Source: Pseudomonas kielensis (GTDB lineage: Bacteria > Pseudomonadota > Gammaproteobacteria > Pseudomonadales > Pseudomonadaceae). From it: a stretch of DNA of 64,000 bases. The notes beneath the pieces are model-generated. The model was not told the origin of the DNA, did no database searches, and saw only the letters and a list, made by a program, of their open reading frames with translations. Numbering within the stretch: the first letter of the stretch is position 1; every line of letters starts with the position of its first letter. Made by a program: the position numbers and the translations under genes. The stretch spans positions 1 through 64,000 of the forward strand of contig NZ_JACMYG010000026.1 in the NCBI RefSeq assembly GCF_014236655.1, given 5' to 3'. Shown here one piece after another: positions 17,345 to 26,605 of the stretch.

Positions 17345-18828
17345 CGACGGCTCCCCCGTTGGCGCGCGGGTGCGCTGGATGGTCGACTGACTTGATGGCC
17401 TGCGGCTCGCGAGGCGCTGGGGCGCTGCGCGGAAACTTGGCTGGCACGGCCACGATTGGCTTGGGCGTTGACCTGGGACGGTGAGCGCGCGCCGGCAAAG
17501 GCATTGTTGCGCGCGCCGGTCTGATGGGTCGCGGCCGGGCGTTTTTGCGTACTTTGCCGTGCTTGTGCGGGACGCTGGTCGCGCTGGTTGACCTGCGGGT
17601 TCTGCTGCCTCGGCTGCTGATTGTCGCGGGTGGTCCTGGGCGTGCCCTGGCTTCGGTCCGTGGTGCGGGGCCGCTCGTTACCGGCCTGCATGCGGTTGCC
17701 CGCCGTGGCGCCGGACTGGGCGTCGCGCACCCGGTCACGGGCTTCGCGGTTGCTGGTGGCGGGGCGTTCGATACCGTGCTTGTCCATCGACGTGCGGGCT
17801 TTTTCCCGCGCCTGGGCGCGCTGGGCATTGTCCCCGCGGTAGGCCTCACGCTGAGTGGCACCGTCCAGTTGGCGACCGTATTGCTGGCGGCTGCGGTTGT
17901 CGCGATAGGGCACGCCATTGCGGTGCGCGGCGTTGTGCTGCCACTTGTTCTGATTGTTGGTGATGCGGTTGTTGGCATTGATGTTGTTGTAGCGATCAAC
18001 GTCGATGTCGATGTCGTTATCGTCCCAGTCACATTCGCCCCACAACGCCCCGACGATCGCCACACCGGTACCGAACGCCAGCCCGGCCATCAGGGCCGAA
18101 CCCGGGTAGTAAGCGGGTGGCGGCGGATAGTAGACCGGCGGCGAAGCCGGGTAGGGCCAGGTGCCGTAAGTGGTGGTCGGGTTATAGGTGGGGACGTACA
18201 CCACCTGCGGGTCGGCGGGCTGGATGATGATGGTCGAGGTGCTGCTGGCCGGGGCGGGCGCGGAGCTGCTGGTGCTGGCGGCCGGCGCTGGCGCTGCGGC
18301 CTGGACCGTGACGTTCTGGTACTGGTTGCTCTGCAGGTTGCCGGCGGTCTGTGCCTGACGACGCAAGCGTTGCACGCCTTCCATGACATCGTCGGGCTGA
18401 GCCAGGAAGGCATCCCCCAGGCGTTGGACCCAGACCGGATCCTGTCCCAGGGTCACCATGACCTGGGGAAACGCGACCAGCGCCTGCACGCTCGGGTCCC
18501 ACGGCTGGCTCGCCACCTGTTTGACCGCGTCATCGCCCTTGGCGTCCGGGTGAGCCTTGGACCAGGTCACCGCCTCCGCGATTTCCCCGGGGTAGGTGCT
18601 GGCCATCAGCAGTTGGGCCAGCAGTGGGTCCGGGTACAGGGCAATGGGCGCCAGCATCTGGTCCAATTGCTCCTGGGTAAACACCGGGTCCTTGGCTGGC
18701 GCGGTGGCCGGTGCCGCAGCGGCGCTGCTGGCAGGAGGGCTGGCGGCTGTATCCACGCTTTGTGCCTGGCTGGCCGCTGCACTGACAAAAAGGACGGCTG
18801 ATAACGCGTAAATGAATGGAATGCGCAT
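17341..18828 (-). CDS. DUF3300 exported protein with a long basic low-complexity tail
   Basis: The 495-residue protein has a signal peptide (to about residue 22). The DUF3300 core covers FTQEQLDQMLAPIALYPDPLLAQLL through VMEGVQRLRRQAQTAG. A Pro/Ser linker and a short hydrophobic segment (GSALMAGLAFGTGVAIVGALW) follow. The last about 200 residues are rich in Arg, Gln, Asn and Ala, a probably disordered, positively charged tail. The tail could bind nucleic acid or the cell wall, but that is inference. First gene of the pair with DUF2950. Confidence 0.85.
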   Translation of the reverse strand: MRIPFIYALSAVLFVSAAASQAQSVDTAASPPASSAAAAPATAPAKDPVFTQEQLDQMLAPIALYPDPLLAQLLMASTYPGEIAEAVTWSKAHPDAKGDDAVKQVASQPWDPSVQALVAFPQVMVTLGQDPVWVQRLGDAFLAQPDDVMEGVQRLRRQAQTAGNLQSNQYQNVTVQAAAPAPAASTSSSAPAPASSTSTIIIQPADPQVVYVPTYNPTTTYGTWPYPASPPVYYPPPPAYYPGSALMAGLAFGTGVAIVGALWGECDWDDNDIDIDVDRYNNINANNRITNNQNKWQHNAAHRNGVPYRDNRSRQQYGRQLDGATQREAYRGDNAQRAQAREKARTSMDKHGIERPATSNREARDRVRDAQSGATAGNRMQAGNERPRTTDRSQGTPRTTRDNQQPRQQNPQVNQRDQRPAQARQSTQKRPAATHQTGARNNAFAGARSPSQVNAQANRGRASQVSAQRPSASRAAGHQVSRPSSAPARQRGSRR

Positions 18829-19084
18829 TGCAACTCCATGGGCTCAGGCAGGTTGAGAGGGGTGAATCAAAACCGGGGAAGTGTCAGCCGACTGTGCAAG
18901 CCGCAGGCGTCGGTGTCGAGGCCGTCCGCTAATAGTAGCAAAGCCTGAAAAACTGCCAGGAAACTCCGGTTGTTTCCTGCGTGAAACGGTTCGGCAATCG
19001 CGCATAACTGCAACTACGCTTTCCAGCGCCGGGCTGGAAATGCCGCCTGGGGATGCCAATGTCTGGTACAGGGGGCGGTCTGCG

Positions 19085-20242
19085 ATGAATAGCCAACCGA
19101 GTCAATACACGGGGCCGACCTTGCTGGTGGTCGACGACACCCCCGACAACCTGTTGCTGATGACCGACCTGCTCAAGGATCGCTACCGGGTCAAGGTCGC
19201 CAATAGCGGCGAAAAAGCCTTGCGCCTGCTCCAGGGCGACTCGCTGCCGGACCTGATCCTGCTGGACGTGATGATGCCTGGGCTGTCTGGGCATCAAGTG
19301 GCCAGGCGACTCAAGGATGATCCCCGTACCCGGGAGATTCCGATCATTTTCCTCACCGCCATGGCCGGCACCGAGGACGAAATCCTTGGCCTGGAGCTGG
19401 GCGCGGTGGACTACATCACCAAGCCGATCAGGCCGGCACTGGTGCTGGCGCGGGTCGATACCCAACTCAAGCTCAAGGCGGCGGCCGACTTCCTGCGCGA
19501 TCACAACGACTATCTGGAACAGGAAGTGCAGCGTCGCACCCGCGAGGTCATCGCCATCCAGGACGTGGCGATCCAGGCCATGGCCTCCCTGGCGGAGACG
19601 CGCGACAACGAAACCGGCAACCACATCCGCCGCACCCAGCACTACGTCAAGGTGCTGGCCGAGTACCTGCAGGATCACCCGCGTTTCCGCCACTTTCTCA
19701 GCGCCGCGACCATCGAACTGCTGTTCAAGTCGGCGCCCCTGCACGACATCGGCAAGGTCGGCATTCCCGACCATATCCTGCTCAAGCCGGGTCGTTTTAC
19801 CCCGGAAGAATTCGAGATCATGAAGACCCATACCACCCTTGGGCGTGACGCCATCCAGCACGCCGAGGACCAGTTGGGCATACGCGCCGACTTCCTCATC
19901 CTGGCCAAGGAGATTGCCTACAGCCACCAGGAAAAATGGGACGGCAGCGGCTACCCCGAGGGGCTGGTGGCGGACGCTATCCCCATCAGCGCCCGGTTGA
20001 TGGCGGTGGCCGACGTCTATGACGCGCTCATCAGCCGGCGGGTCTACAAGGCGGGGATGCCCCATGAGCAGGCGGTCGAGATCATCACGCAGGGCCGCGG
20101 CAGCCACTTCGACCCGGACATCTGCGATGCCTTCCTGGCCTGCAAGGAACAGTTCCAGGGGGTCGCCCAGCGTTTCGCCGACACCGACCAGGACATGGCC
20201 GTCCAGTTGGCAGCCCTGCAACGTAGTGGGCAGACGCCTTGA
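19085..20242 (+). CDS. HD-GYP response regulator (cyclic-di-GMP phosphodiesterase)
   Basis: The 385-residue protein has an N-terminal receiver domain (LLVVDDTPDNLLL, phospho-acceptor Asp61 in LLDVMMPG, conserved Lys in TKPIRP) and a C-terminal HD-GYP domain. The latter has HD at 220-221 (LHDIGKVGIPD), the SHQEKWDGSGYP block and the GYP triad at 289-291. These are the residues needed to hydrolyse cyclic di-GMP. The start at 19085 gives a normal receiver N-terminus; a longer frame from 18881 is not supported. The gene is followed 46 bases later by a large hybrid kinase, its likely partner. Confidence 0.9.
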   Translation: MNSQPSQYTGPTLLVVDDTPDNLLLMTDLLKDRYRVKVANSGEKALRLLQGDSLPDLILLDVMMPGLSGHQVARRLKDDPRTREIPIIFLTAMAGTEDEILGLELGAVDYITKPIRPALVLARVDTQLKLKAAADFLRDHNDYLEQEVQRRTREVIAIQDVAIQAMASLAETRDNETGNHIRRTQHYVKVLAEYLQDHPRFRHFLSAATIELLFKSAPLHDIGKVGIPDHILLKPGRFTPEEFEIMKTHTTLGRDAIQHAEDQLGIRADFLILAKEIAYSHQEKWDGSGYPEGLVADAIPISARLMAVADVYDALISRRVYKAGMPHEQAVEIITQGRGSHFDPDICDAFLACKEQFQGVAQRFADTDQDMAVQLAALQRSGQTP

Positions 20243-20265
20243 ACCCGCGAGAGCGGGGCTTTTTC
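20241..20265 (+). terminator. Short hairpin with T-run between regulator and kinase
   Basis: cccgc-gaga-gcggg followed by gcttttt forms a 5-bp stem plus T-run right after the HD-GYP gene stop. It is a weak intrinsic terminator, possibly letting the downstream kinase be transcribed at lower level from the same promoter. Confidence 0.4.
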
Positions 20266-20288
20266 GATCAGGTTCACGAGGATAGGTA

Positions 20289-23200
20289 ATGGCTGGATTT
20301 CGCACCCTGCTCGAGCGTCTCACGCTGCTGCACAAACTGCTCCTGGGATTCGCCGCGTTGCTGCTGTTGGTGCTGGTGCTCGGCGTGCAAAGCCTGCGCA
20401 CTCAGCAATCGCTGAAGCACGACATGCAAAACCTCTATCTGCAGGAACTGGTCGGCATGGAGCACCTGCATGAAGCGCGGGTGCAACTGCCCCATCTGAT
20501 GCAAATCCTGCAGCGTGCCGTGGGCACCGACAGCGCGCAGATCCGCGTCGAAGCCCTGCAGCAGTTGGCTGACACCCGGCAACGCCTGCAACTGGCGCTG
20601 GCCCAGGCCAAGGTCACCCTCATGCGCCCGGAGAACCTCGCGCGCCTGGCCGAGATCGACCTGATGCTGCAACAGTTGCAGCGCTACAGCGAACAGGCGT
20701 TTGCCTTGATCGACCAGGGCCGGCAGAACCAGGCGTTGATGCTGCTCAACAGCAGCGAATTCCAGAGAATCGCCCGGCAGGCCGACAGCCACCTGTACGG
20801 CATCGCACAAATCAAGGAAGCCTCGATTCGCGACACGGCCAAGGACATTGTCGAGTACGCCGAACGCAGCACCTTGCTGACCTACATCCTGTTGTTCGGT
20901 GGCTTGTCGCTGGCGTTGCTGTTGTCGTGGCTGGCCAGCCAGTCGATCCGCAACCCGCTGAATCGGGTACGGGTGGCGGTGGATCAACTGGCCGCCGGGC
21001 AGCTCGACCAGCCGATTCCCCACACGGACCTGAACAACGAAACCGGGGACCTGGCACGGGCCATTGCCCAACTGCAGACCGAGTCCCAGCAACTGGAGCG
21101 CCAGCGCTGGATCAAAGGCCATACCGCCCAGTTGCAGGCCGACTTGCAGCAGGCCGACACCCCGGACGAACTGGCGCAGGTATTCCTGCAGCACATCGCC
21201 AGCCTGCACGGCATCTGCCAGGCGGTGCTGTACAGCGCCCCGGAGGACGCTGACACGCTGCTGCTGATGGGCGGTTACGCCACCGATTCCGAGCACCCGC
21301 CCAAGGATCACGTGCCCTTCGGCGACGGCCTGTTGGGCCAGTGTGCGGTGGATCGCCAGGCGCGGCAGTTGCAGACGTTGCCGCCGCAATACTGGCGGTT
21401 GCACTCACCGCTGGGGGAGGTGGCGGCCAGTTGCCTGTTGCTGCAACCGATCGTGCATGGCGAGCGCCTGCTGGGGGTGTTCGAGTTGGCCAGCCTGCAA
21501 CCGTTGGACGAGCGCCAATGGCTGCTGTTGCAGGAGGCCACGCCACGACTGGCCGCGGCCATGGCGATCATGGAGCGTAACGAGGCGGTCAAGACCCTGC
21601 TGGCGCAAACCCGGCGCCAGGCCAGCGAAGTGGCGCAACAGGCGCTGCAACTGGAGGCACAGGCCCAGGCGCTGGAAGCCCAGCAAGGGGCACTGCGCGC
21701 GACCGAAGCCTGGTATCGCGGCATCATCGACGCGGCGCCCGACGGCATGCTGGTGGTGGACGATGGCGGGCATATCCTCAGGACCAACCGTCAGCTGGAT
21801 CAACTGTTCGGCTACGCCCCCGGCGAGTTGATCGGCGCGGCCATCGAACGCCTGGTGCCACAGGCCAGTCGCGGACGTCACGTGGCGCTGCGCGACGGCT
21901 TCATGGCCCAGGGCGACACCCGGCAGATGGGCGCCAACCTCGAAGACCTGCAAGGCGTGCGCAAGGACGGCAGCCTGTTTTCCGCCGAGATCAGCCTGTC
22001 ACGCTTGCCGAGCCTGGAAGGGAGCGGCCTGTGCGTGTGCGCCTCGGTGCGCGATGTCAGCGAGCGCCGGCAACTGCAGGCGGCGCTCAAGGCCAGCGAG
22101 ATCCAGTTGCGCGCGGTCCTCGACAGCAGCCCGGTGGCCATGCTGATCAAAGACGCCGATGGCCGTCCGACCTACAGCAACCCGCAGTTCGACCGCTTGT
22201 TCGCCAGCCAGTTCGAGCAACTGCAGGGCAGCGACCTGAGTCAGTTCTGGGTCGAGCCCGAGGCCCACCAGCGCTTTCTCGCCGCGGCGGCGCAAGGGGC
22301 GGTGCTCAACTTCGAGGCCAGCCTGCAGCGCACCGACGGTGAGCGCTTCGAGGTGCTGGTGTCGACCGTGACCCTGAGCCAGGGGGAGCGGGGCATGGGG
22401 GCCAACTGGTACTTCGACATCACCGACCGCAAGCTCGCCGAGGCCCAGGTGCAGCGCGCGCGGGAAGCGGCAGAAGAGGCGACCCGGGCCAAGAGCGACT
22501 TCCTGGCGACCATGAGCCACGAGATCCGCACCCCGATGAACGCCATCATCGGCATGAGCCACCTGGCCTTGCGCACCGAGCTCGACCACCGCCAGCGCAA
22601 CTACATCGAAAAGGTCCATCGCTCGGCGGAAAGCCTGCTGGGGATCATCAACGACATCCTCGACTTCTCCAGGATCGAGGCCGGCAAGATGCACCTGGAA
22701 CAGATTCCCTTCCACCTCGAAGACGTGCTCGACGGCTTCGCCAACATGATTGGCCTCAAGGCCGAGGACAAAGGTCTGGAGCTGCTGTTCAGTACCGCCG
22801 TCGAACTGCCCACCGCGTTGATCGGCGATCCGTTGCGCCTGGGCCAGGTGCTGGTCAACCTGGGCAACAATGCGACCAAGTTCACCGAGCACGGCGAGAT
22901 CGTGCTGGGCGTGGAGCTGCGCAGTGCAACCGCAGACCAGGCGCAGCTGCATTTCTGGGTGCGTGACAGCGGCATCGGCATGAGCGCCGAGCAGTGCTCG
23001 CGCCTGTTCCAGCCCTTCAGCCAGGCAGACAGCTCCACCACCCGCAAATACGGCGGCACCGGCCTGGGCCTGGCCATTTCCCGGCATCTGGTGGAGCTGA
23101 TGGGGGGCGACATCTGGGTCGAAAGCGAGCCGGGTCAGGGCTCGACCTTTCACTTCGAGGTGAGCCTGGGGCTGCAGCGCGAGAGCCATGTGCGGCGCAT

Positions 23201-24671
23201 GCTGACTGCCGATGAACTGCTTGGCAGCCGGGTGCTGGTGGTCGACGACAACGCCAGCGCGCGGGAAATCCTCTCGACCATGGCCCGCAGTTTTGGCGTG
23301 GAAGTCGACGTCGCGCAGAGCGGCCGGGCGGCCCTGGCCATGCTGGTGGACGCCGAAGCCCGGAAGCTGCCCTACGACCTGGTGCTGATGGACTGGCGCA
23401 TGCCCGGCATGGATGGGGTGGAGGCAGTGCTGCAGATGCATGCTGCCCAATTGGCACAAACCCCTTCGGTGATCATGGTCACCGCCTTTGGCCGCGAGGA
23501 AGCCCGCGAAGAAGCCAGCCGCAACGGCATTCAATTGCCGGTGGTGCTGACCAAGCCGGTGACCCCCTCGACCCTGCTCGAAGCGCTGGGTACGGTGCTC
23601 GGCAAGGCGCCCCAGGTCGACACCCGGGCCAGCGAGCGCTCCGGCCAGAGCGCCAGCGCCATCGCCAGCCTGCGGGGCGCCCGGGTGCTGCTGGTGGAAG
23701 ACAATGAACTGAACCGCGAGCTGGCGTGTGAGTTGCTGGAGAGCGCCGGGATCGAACTGTGCCTGGCCGTCCACGGCGCCGAAGCGCTGGAACAGTTGCA
23801 GCGTGACTCAGACTTCGATGGCGTACTGATGGACTGCCAGATGCCAGTGATGGACGGCTACACCGCCACCGGCAAAATCCGCGAGCAATCGCGCTGGGCC
23901 GACCTGCCGGTGATCGCCATGACCGCCGACGCCATGGCCGGGGACCGCGAGCGGGCGCTGGCCTGCGGCATGAACGACCACATCAGCAAACCGCTGAACA
24001 TCGACGAGATGTTCGCCACCCTGGCCAAGTGGATACACCCGCGCCCAGGGCGCGGTACGCCTGCGGCCGAGGTGGCCCCAGCCAGCGCAACCACCACGAG
24101 CCTGCCCGCCAGCCTGCCCGGGATCGACCTGCACGCCGGCCTCGCCACCTGCATGGGCAAGACCGACCTCTACCTGCGCCTGCTGGCTAAATTCCACGCC
24201 AGCCAACAAGGCTTTGCCGCCGAATTCCACGCCGCGCGCAACCAGGCCGATTCATCGGCGCCAGCGCGACTCGCCCACACCTTGCGCGGCACCGCCGGCA
24301 ACATCGGCGCCAGCGCCCTGGCCCAAGCTGCCGGCGCCCTGGAGCAAGCGTGCCTGGAAGGTGCCAGCGAACAGGACCTGGCCGAACGCCTGACGACCGT
24401 CGAACAGCACCTGACCCCGCTGCTGGCCGGCTTGTCTTCGCTGAACGAGGCACCCGCCGTCGACGCGCCTCCACCGGGCAGCGAATGGCACACCCAACTG
24501 GCCCACGTCCGCGACCTGCTGGCCGAAAGCGACGCCCAGGCCCTGAGCGCCTTGCACACCCTGCAAGGACTGGCATCAGGCCCACGAGTGGCCGAGCAGT
24601 TGAATCGAGTGATGCAACAAGCCCAATCCTACGACTTCGACCAAGCCTTGGAGCTCCTCGAAAACCTCTAG
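20289..24671 (+). CDS. Hybrid sensor histidine kinase with HAMP, GAF, two PAS, two receivers and Hpt
   Basis: The 1460-residue membrane kinase has two transmembrane helices (about 16-37 and 196-218) around a helical periplasmic sensor. Then come a HAMP (about 219-270), a GAF (about 280-440), two PAS domains (about 475-720) and the kinase core with His744 in MSHEIRTP. The ATP-binding domain (NNATKFTEHG, DSGIGMS, GGTGLGLAIS) precedes two receivers (Asp1035 in LMDWRMPG, Asp1182 in LMDCQMPV) and a C-terminal Hpt domain with His1330 in ARLAHTLRG. All phospho-transfer residues are present, so a full four-step relay is possible, with the upstream HD-GYP receiver as output. The signal is unknown. Confidence 0.9.
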   Translation: MAGFRTLLERLTLLHKLLLGFAALLLLVLVLGVQSLRTQQSLKHDMQNLYLQELVGMEHLHEARVQLPHLMQILQRAVGTDSAQIRVEALQQLADTRQRLQLALAQAKVTLMRPENLARLAEIDLMLQQLQRYSEQAFALIDQGRQNQALMLLNSSEFQRIARQADSHLYGIAQIKEASIRDTAKDIVEYAERSTLLTYILLFGGLSLALLLSWLASQSIRNPLNRVRVAVDQLAAGQLDQPIPHTDLNNETGDLARAIAQLQTESQQLERQRWIKGHTAQLQADLQQADTPDELAQVFLQHIASLHGICQAVLYSAPEDADTLLLMGGYATDSEHPPKDHVPFGDGLLGQCAVDRQARQLQTLPPQYWRLHSPLGEVAASCLLLQPIVHGERLLGVFELASLQPLDERQWLLLQEATPRLAAAMAIMERNEAVKTLLAQTRRQASEVAQQALQLEAQAQALEAQQGALRATEAWYRGIIDAAPDGMLVVDDGGHILRTNRQLDQLFGYAPGELIGAAIERLVPQASRGRHVALRDGFMAQGDTRQMGANLEDLQGVRKDGSLFSAEISLSRLPSLEGSGLCVCASVRDVSERRQLQAALKASEIQLRAVLDSSPVAMLIKDADGRPTYSNPQFDRLFASQFEQLQGSDLSQFWVEPEAHQRFLAAAAQGAVLNFEASLQRTDGERFEVLVSTVTLSQGERGMGANWYFDITDRKLAEAQVQRAREAAEEATRAKSDFLATMSHEIRTPMNAIIGMSHLALRTELDHRQRNYIEKVHRSAESLLGIINDILDFSRIEAGKMHLEQIPFHLEDVLDGFANMIGLKAEDKGLELLFSTAVELPTALIGDPLRLGQVLVNLGNNATKFTEHGEIVLGVELRSATADQAQLHFWVRDSGIGMSAEQCSRLFQPFSQADSSTTRKYGGTGLGLAISRHLVELMGGDIWVESEPGQGSTFHFEVSLGLQRESHVRRMLTADELLGSRVLVVDDNASAREILSTMARSFGVEVDVAQSGRAALAMLVDAEARKLPYDLVLMDWRMPGMDGVEAVLQMHAAQLAQTPSVIMVTAFGREEAREEASRNGIQLPVVLTKPVTPSTLLEALGTVLGKAPQVDTRASERSGQSASAIASLRGARVLLVEDNELNRELACELLESAGIELCLAVHGAEALEQLQRDSDFDGVLMDCQMPVMDGYTATGKIREQSRWADLPVIAMTADAMAGDRERALACGMNDHISKPLNIDEMFATLAKWIHPRPGRGTPAAEVAPASATTTSLPASLPGIDLHAGLATCMGKTDLYLRLLAKFHASQQGFAAEFHAARNQADSSAPARLAHTLRGTAGNIGASALAQAAGALEQACLEGASEQDLAERLTTVEQHLTPLLAGLSSLNEAPAVDAPPPGSEWHTQLAHVRDLLAESDAQALSALHTLQGLASGPRVAEQLNRVMQQAQSYDFDQALELLENL

Positions 24672-24704
24672 AGCTAACCATCTGCATGGCGACCGCGAGC
24701 GTTT

Positions 24705-24731
24705 GTAGCAACAGCCTGCGGCAGCTGCTAC
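24705..24731. repeat. Short intergenic palindrome
   Basis: gtagcaacag and the complementary right arm gcagctgctac form a hairpin 33 bases downstream of the kinase gene. It resembles the 'tgtaggagcagcc' class of dispersed Pseudomonas hairpins and may serve as a 3'-end structure. Confidence 0.4.
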
Positions 24732-24835
24732 AGATCGTGCTACTGCTCAACTCATCAACACACCCCCATGCAACTATTCCCCCCCAACGCTAAGCTATCC
24801 CCAGCCCCGGCGCCCCACCCAAAAAAAGGATCAAC

Positions 24836-25402
24836 ATGGAACTGACGGCCGAAACCCTGCTCGAGGTGGCACTGGCCAACCCCGTCAACGCCCTCATCAC
24901 CGCGCGCCTGCCCGCACTCGGCCTGAACCAATGCATGCTCACCGCCGGCTGCCTGTTCCAGGCCATCTGGAACCAACAGGCCCAACGCCCCCTCGACTGG
25001 GGCGTAAAGGACTACGACATCTTCTACTTCGACCCCGACCTGTCCTGGGAAGCCGAAGACCAGGTCATCCAGGCGGGCCGCCAGCTGTTTCACGACCTCG
25101 ACGTCAACATCGAATTCAAGAACCAGGCCCGCGTCCACCTGTGGTACCGCCAGCGATTCGGCAGCGATTATCCGCAATTGCACTCCACCCGAGACGGCGT
25201 CGACCGCTACCTGATCGCCGGCACCTGCATCGGCCTGGACATCACCACCGGCGAACTCTATGCCCCCCATGGGCTGGGCGACACGGAGCAGGGATTGTTG
25301 CGGATCAACCCGAAAAACCCCAAGCCGGCATTGTTTGCGCAGAAGGCGCAGAGCTATCAGGAACGCTGGCCTTGGCTGAGGGTGGTTGAGGCTTGCGCTT
25401 GA
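24836..25402 (+). CDS. Nucleotidyltransferase-like protein (NTP_transf_6 family)
   Basis: The 188-residue protein has the motif GVKDYDIFYFDPDLSWEAED, typical of the NTP_transf_6 (formerly DUF925) family. Acidic residues in the D-Y-D segment would bind metal. Further family features are LTAGCLFQAIWN near the start, VHLWYRQRFG and the C-terminal LYAPHGLGD. The family is assigned to the nucleotidyltransferase fold by similarity; substrates are not known. AAGGAT precedes the ATG. No operon partner. Confidence 0.8.
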   Translation: MELTAETLLEVALANPVNALITARLPALGLNQCMLTAGCLFQAIWNQQAQRPLDWGVKDYDIFYFDPDLSWEAEDQVIQAGRQLFHDLDVNIEFKNQARVHLWYRQRFGSDYPQLHSTRDGVDRYLIAGTCIGLDITTGELYAPHGLGDTEQGLLRINPKNPKPALFAQKAQSYQERWPWLRVVEACA

Positions 25403-25585
25403 GCGCGTTGGGCAACGCGTCAGCTAACCCATGGCGAAGTGCGCGAGTGCCGTCCGCACATGCACTGCCCTGGTCGGGATTGCCTGAACCTGCGGATGCA
25501 GCGCGCGGCGCTGTCATCAACACGCCGCGCAACCGCAACAACCTGTCCTGGCCCCACAGCGAAGCGCAGGGGGAGGTGGACCTGA

Positions 25586-25849
25586 CTAGTACTTGATATC
25601 ACGCGCCGTATCGCGCGTGTCTTGCTTGGTGTCGCGCTTGTCCTGGCGGCAATCGGCGCGACTCTTTTCGTCGCCTTCCTTGCAGGCTTCCTTGGTTTCC
25701 CGAGCAGCATCACGCCCCTCCTGCTTGGTATCGCGCGACTCCTGTCGCTGATCAGCCTGATCGGTGGCGAAAACCTGTGTCGACACCCAGGAGCCGCCAA
25801 CGGCAAGGGCCAGGGCGGTCAGGGCGGTTAGATAGTACCTGCGGATCAT
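25586..25849 (-). CDS. Small exported charged repeat protein
   Basis: The 87-residue protein begins with a signal peptide (MIRRYYLTALTALALAVGGS, cleaved around VFA). The mature part is almost entirely Asp, Glu, Lys, Arg, Gln and Thr arranged in repeats of the type RDTKQ/RDTAR. Two Cys residues (EACKEG, ADCRQD) could form a disulfide. AAGGAG lies seven bases before the ATG at 25849. Such highly charged periplasmic proteins occur widely in Pseudomonas without known function; a stress or osmoprotection role is only a guess. Confidence 0.7.
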   Translation of the reverse strand: MIRRYYLTALTALALAVGGSWVSTQVFATDQADQRQESRDTKQEGRDAARETKEACKEGDEKSRADCRQDKRDTKQDTRDTARDIKY

Positions 25850-26184
25850 GAGCATTCTCCTTGCACTGAATCTAATCACGTCTTGCCCCAACCTCCTTAC
25901 CGCACGCGGTTAACTGGGGCTGTTGTGCCGCGCGATTTGAAAGGTGCTCCGAGGGGATTAACGATAGGACGATGTTGGGGGGTGTACAAGGTGGGAGGCG
26001 TTTGTCGTGACGGGCGGGAAACGGCCAGAAGCGGGCGGTCAAACGTACAGAAAATAAATCTGTCCCTTTCTTCTTTCTGGCCGGTTGGCTGACCGGATTG
26101 CGGGTTACGCGGGATGGTCACGTTGTGGCTGAAGGCTTTCGGGACGCAATTCGACGCATAGTCCTTCGCAGCCGCCAATTGCCA
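25850..26184. other. Intergenic stretch with decayed repeat
   Basis: No gene is supported. Around 26006-26045 lies a degraded copy of a 'ggccagaagcgggcggtc' motif related to the palindromic repeats at 28545, 33989 and 62574. Next to it is 'aaataaatctgtccctttc', a phrase I associate with mobile or RAYT-related debris in Pseudomonas. An antisense frame across it has no homology I recognise. Confidence 0.3.
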
Positions 26185-26198
26185 GCAGGTCTGTTCGA

Positions 26199-26478
26199 TC
26201 AGTGAGACGCATCCGCTCCATCGCGGAGCATGCCTGCCTGGAATCAAGTCCGGACGTACTGCTCAGTACCCGAATCACACATTCCGTGTTGGATCGCCCG
26301 CGCTTGCGTGGCGCCGATCCGGGTCAATTTTCATATTGAGCATCATCTGATGGTGTCAGCGCCTTATTTCCGGTTGCCTAAATTGCATTCACTTTTGCTC
26401 CAGCGCGGCATCGTGCCGCAACCACCCACCTACTTGCAGGTGCTCAAGCGTGTGAGCATGCGAGCTCACAACGTCTGA
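26199..26478 (+). pseudogene. Fatty-acid desaturase remnant (C-terminal third, frameshifted)
   Basis: The frame ending at 26478 reads ARACVAPIRVNFHIEHHLM then APYFRLPKLHSLLLQRGIVP. This is the third histidine box (H-I-E-H-H) and C-terminus of membrane fatty-acid desaturases. Just upstream, a different frame (26208-26280) reads RRIRSIAEHACLESSPDVL and STRIT, the preceding family segment. A frameshift therefore lies around 26290-26310. The membrane helices and first two histidine boxes are absent. It is a decayed remnant, not a working gene. Confidence 0.7.
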
Positions 26479-26605
26479 TTGATAAACCGGGGGGCTTCAG
26501 GGATTTAACGGGCTATAAAAGTAGACGTTCAAGAACGCACAGCGACGTTATTGAGCTATACCCAATAGTCCCCCACCGCACTTCTTCCAGTATTGGAGGT
26601 TGGCA

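Noticed and set aside
25897..26247. Minus-strand frame of 116 codons
   Set aside because: It overlaps the desaturase remnant and decayed repeat sequence, and shows no domain.
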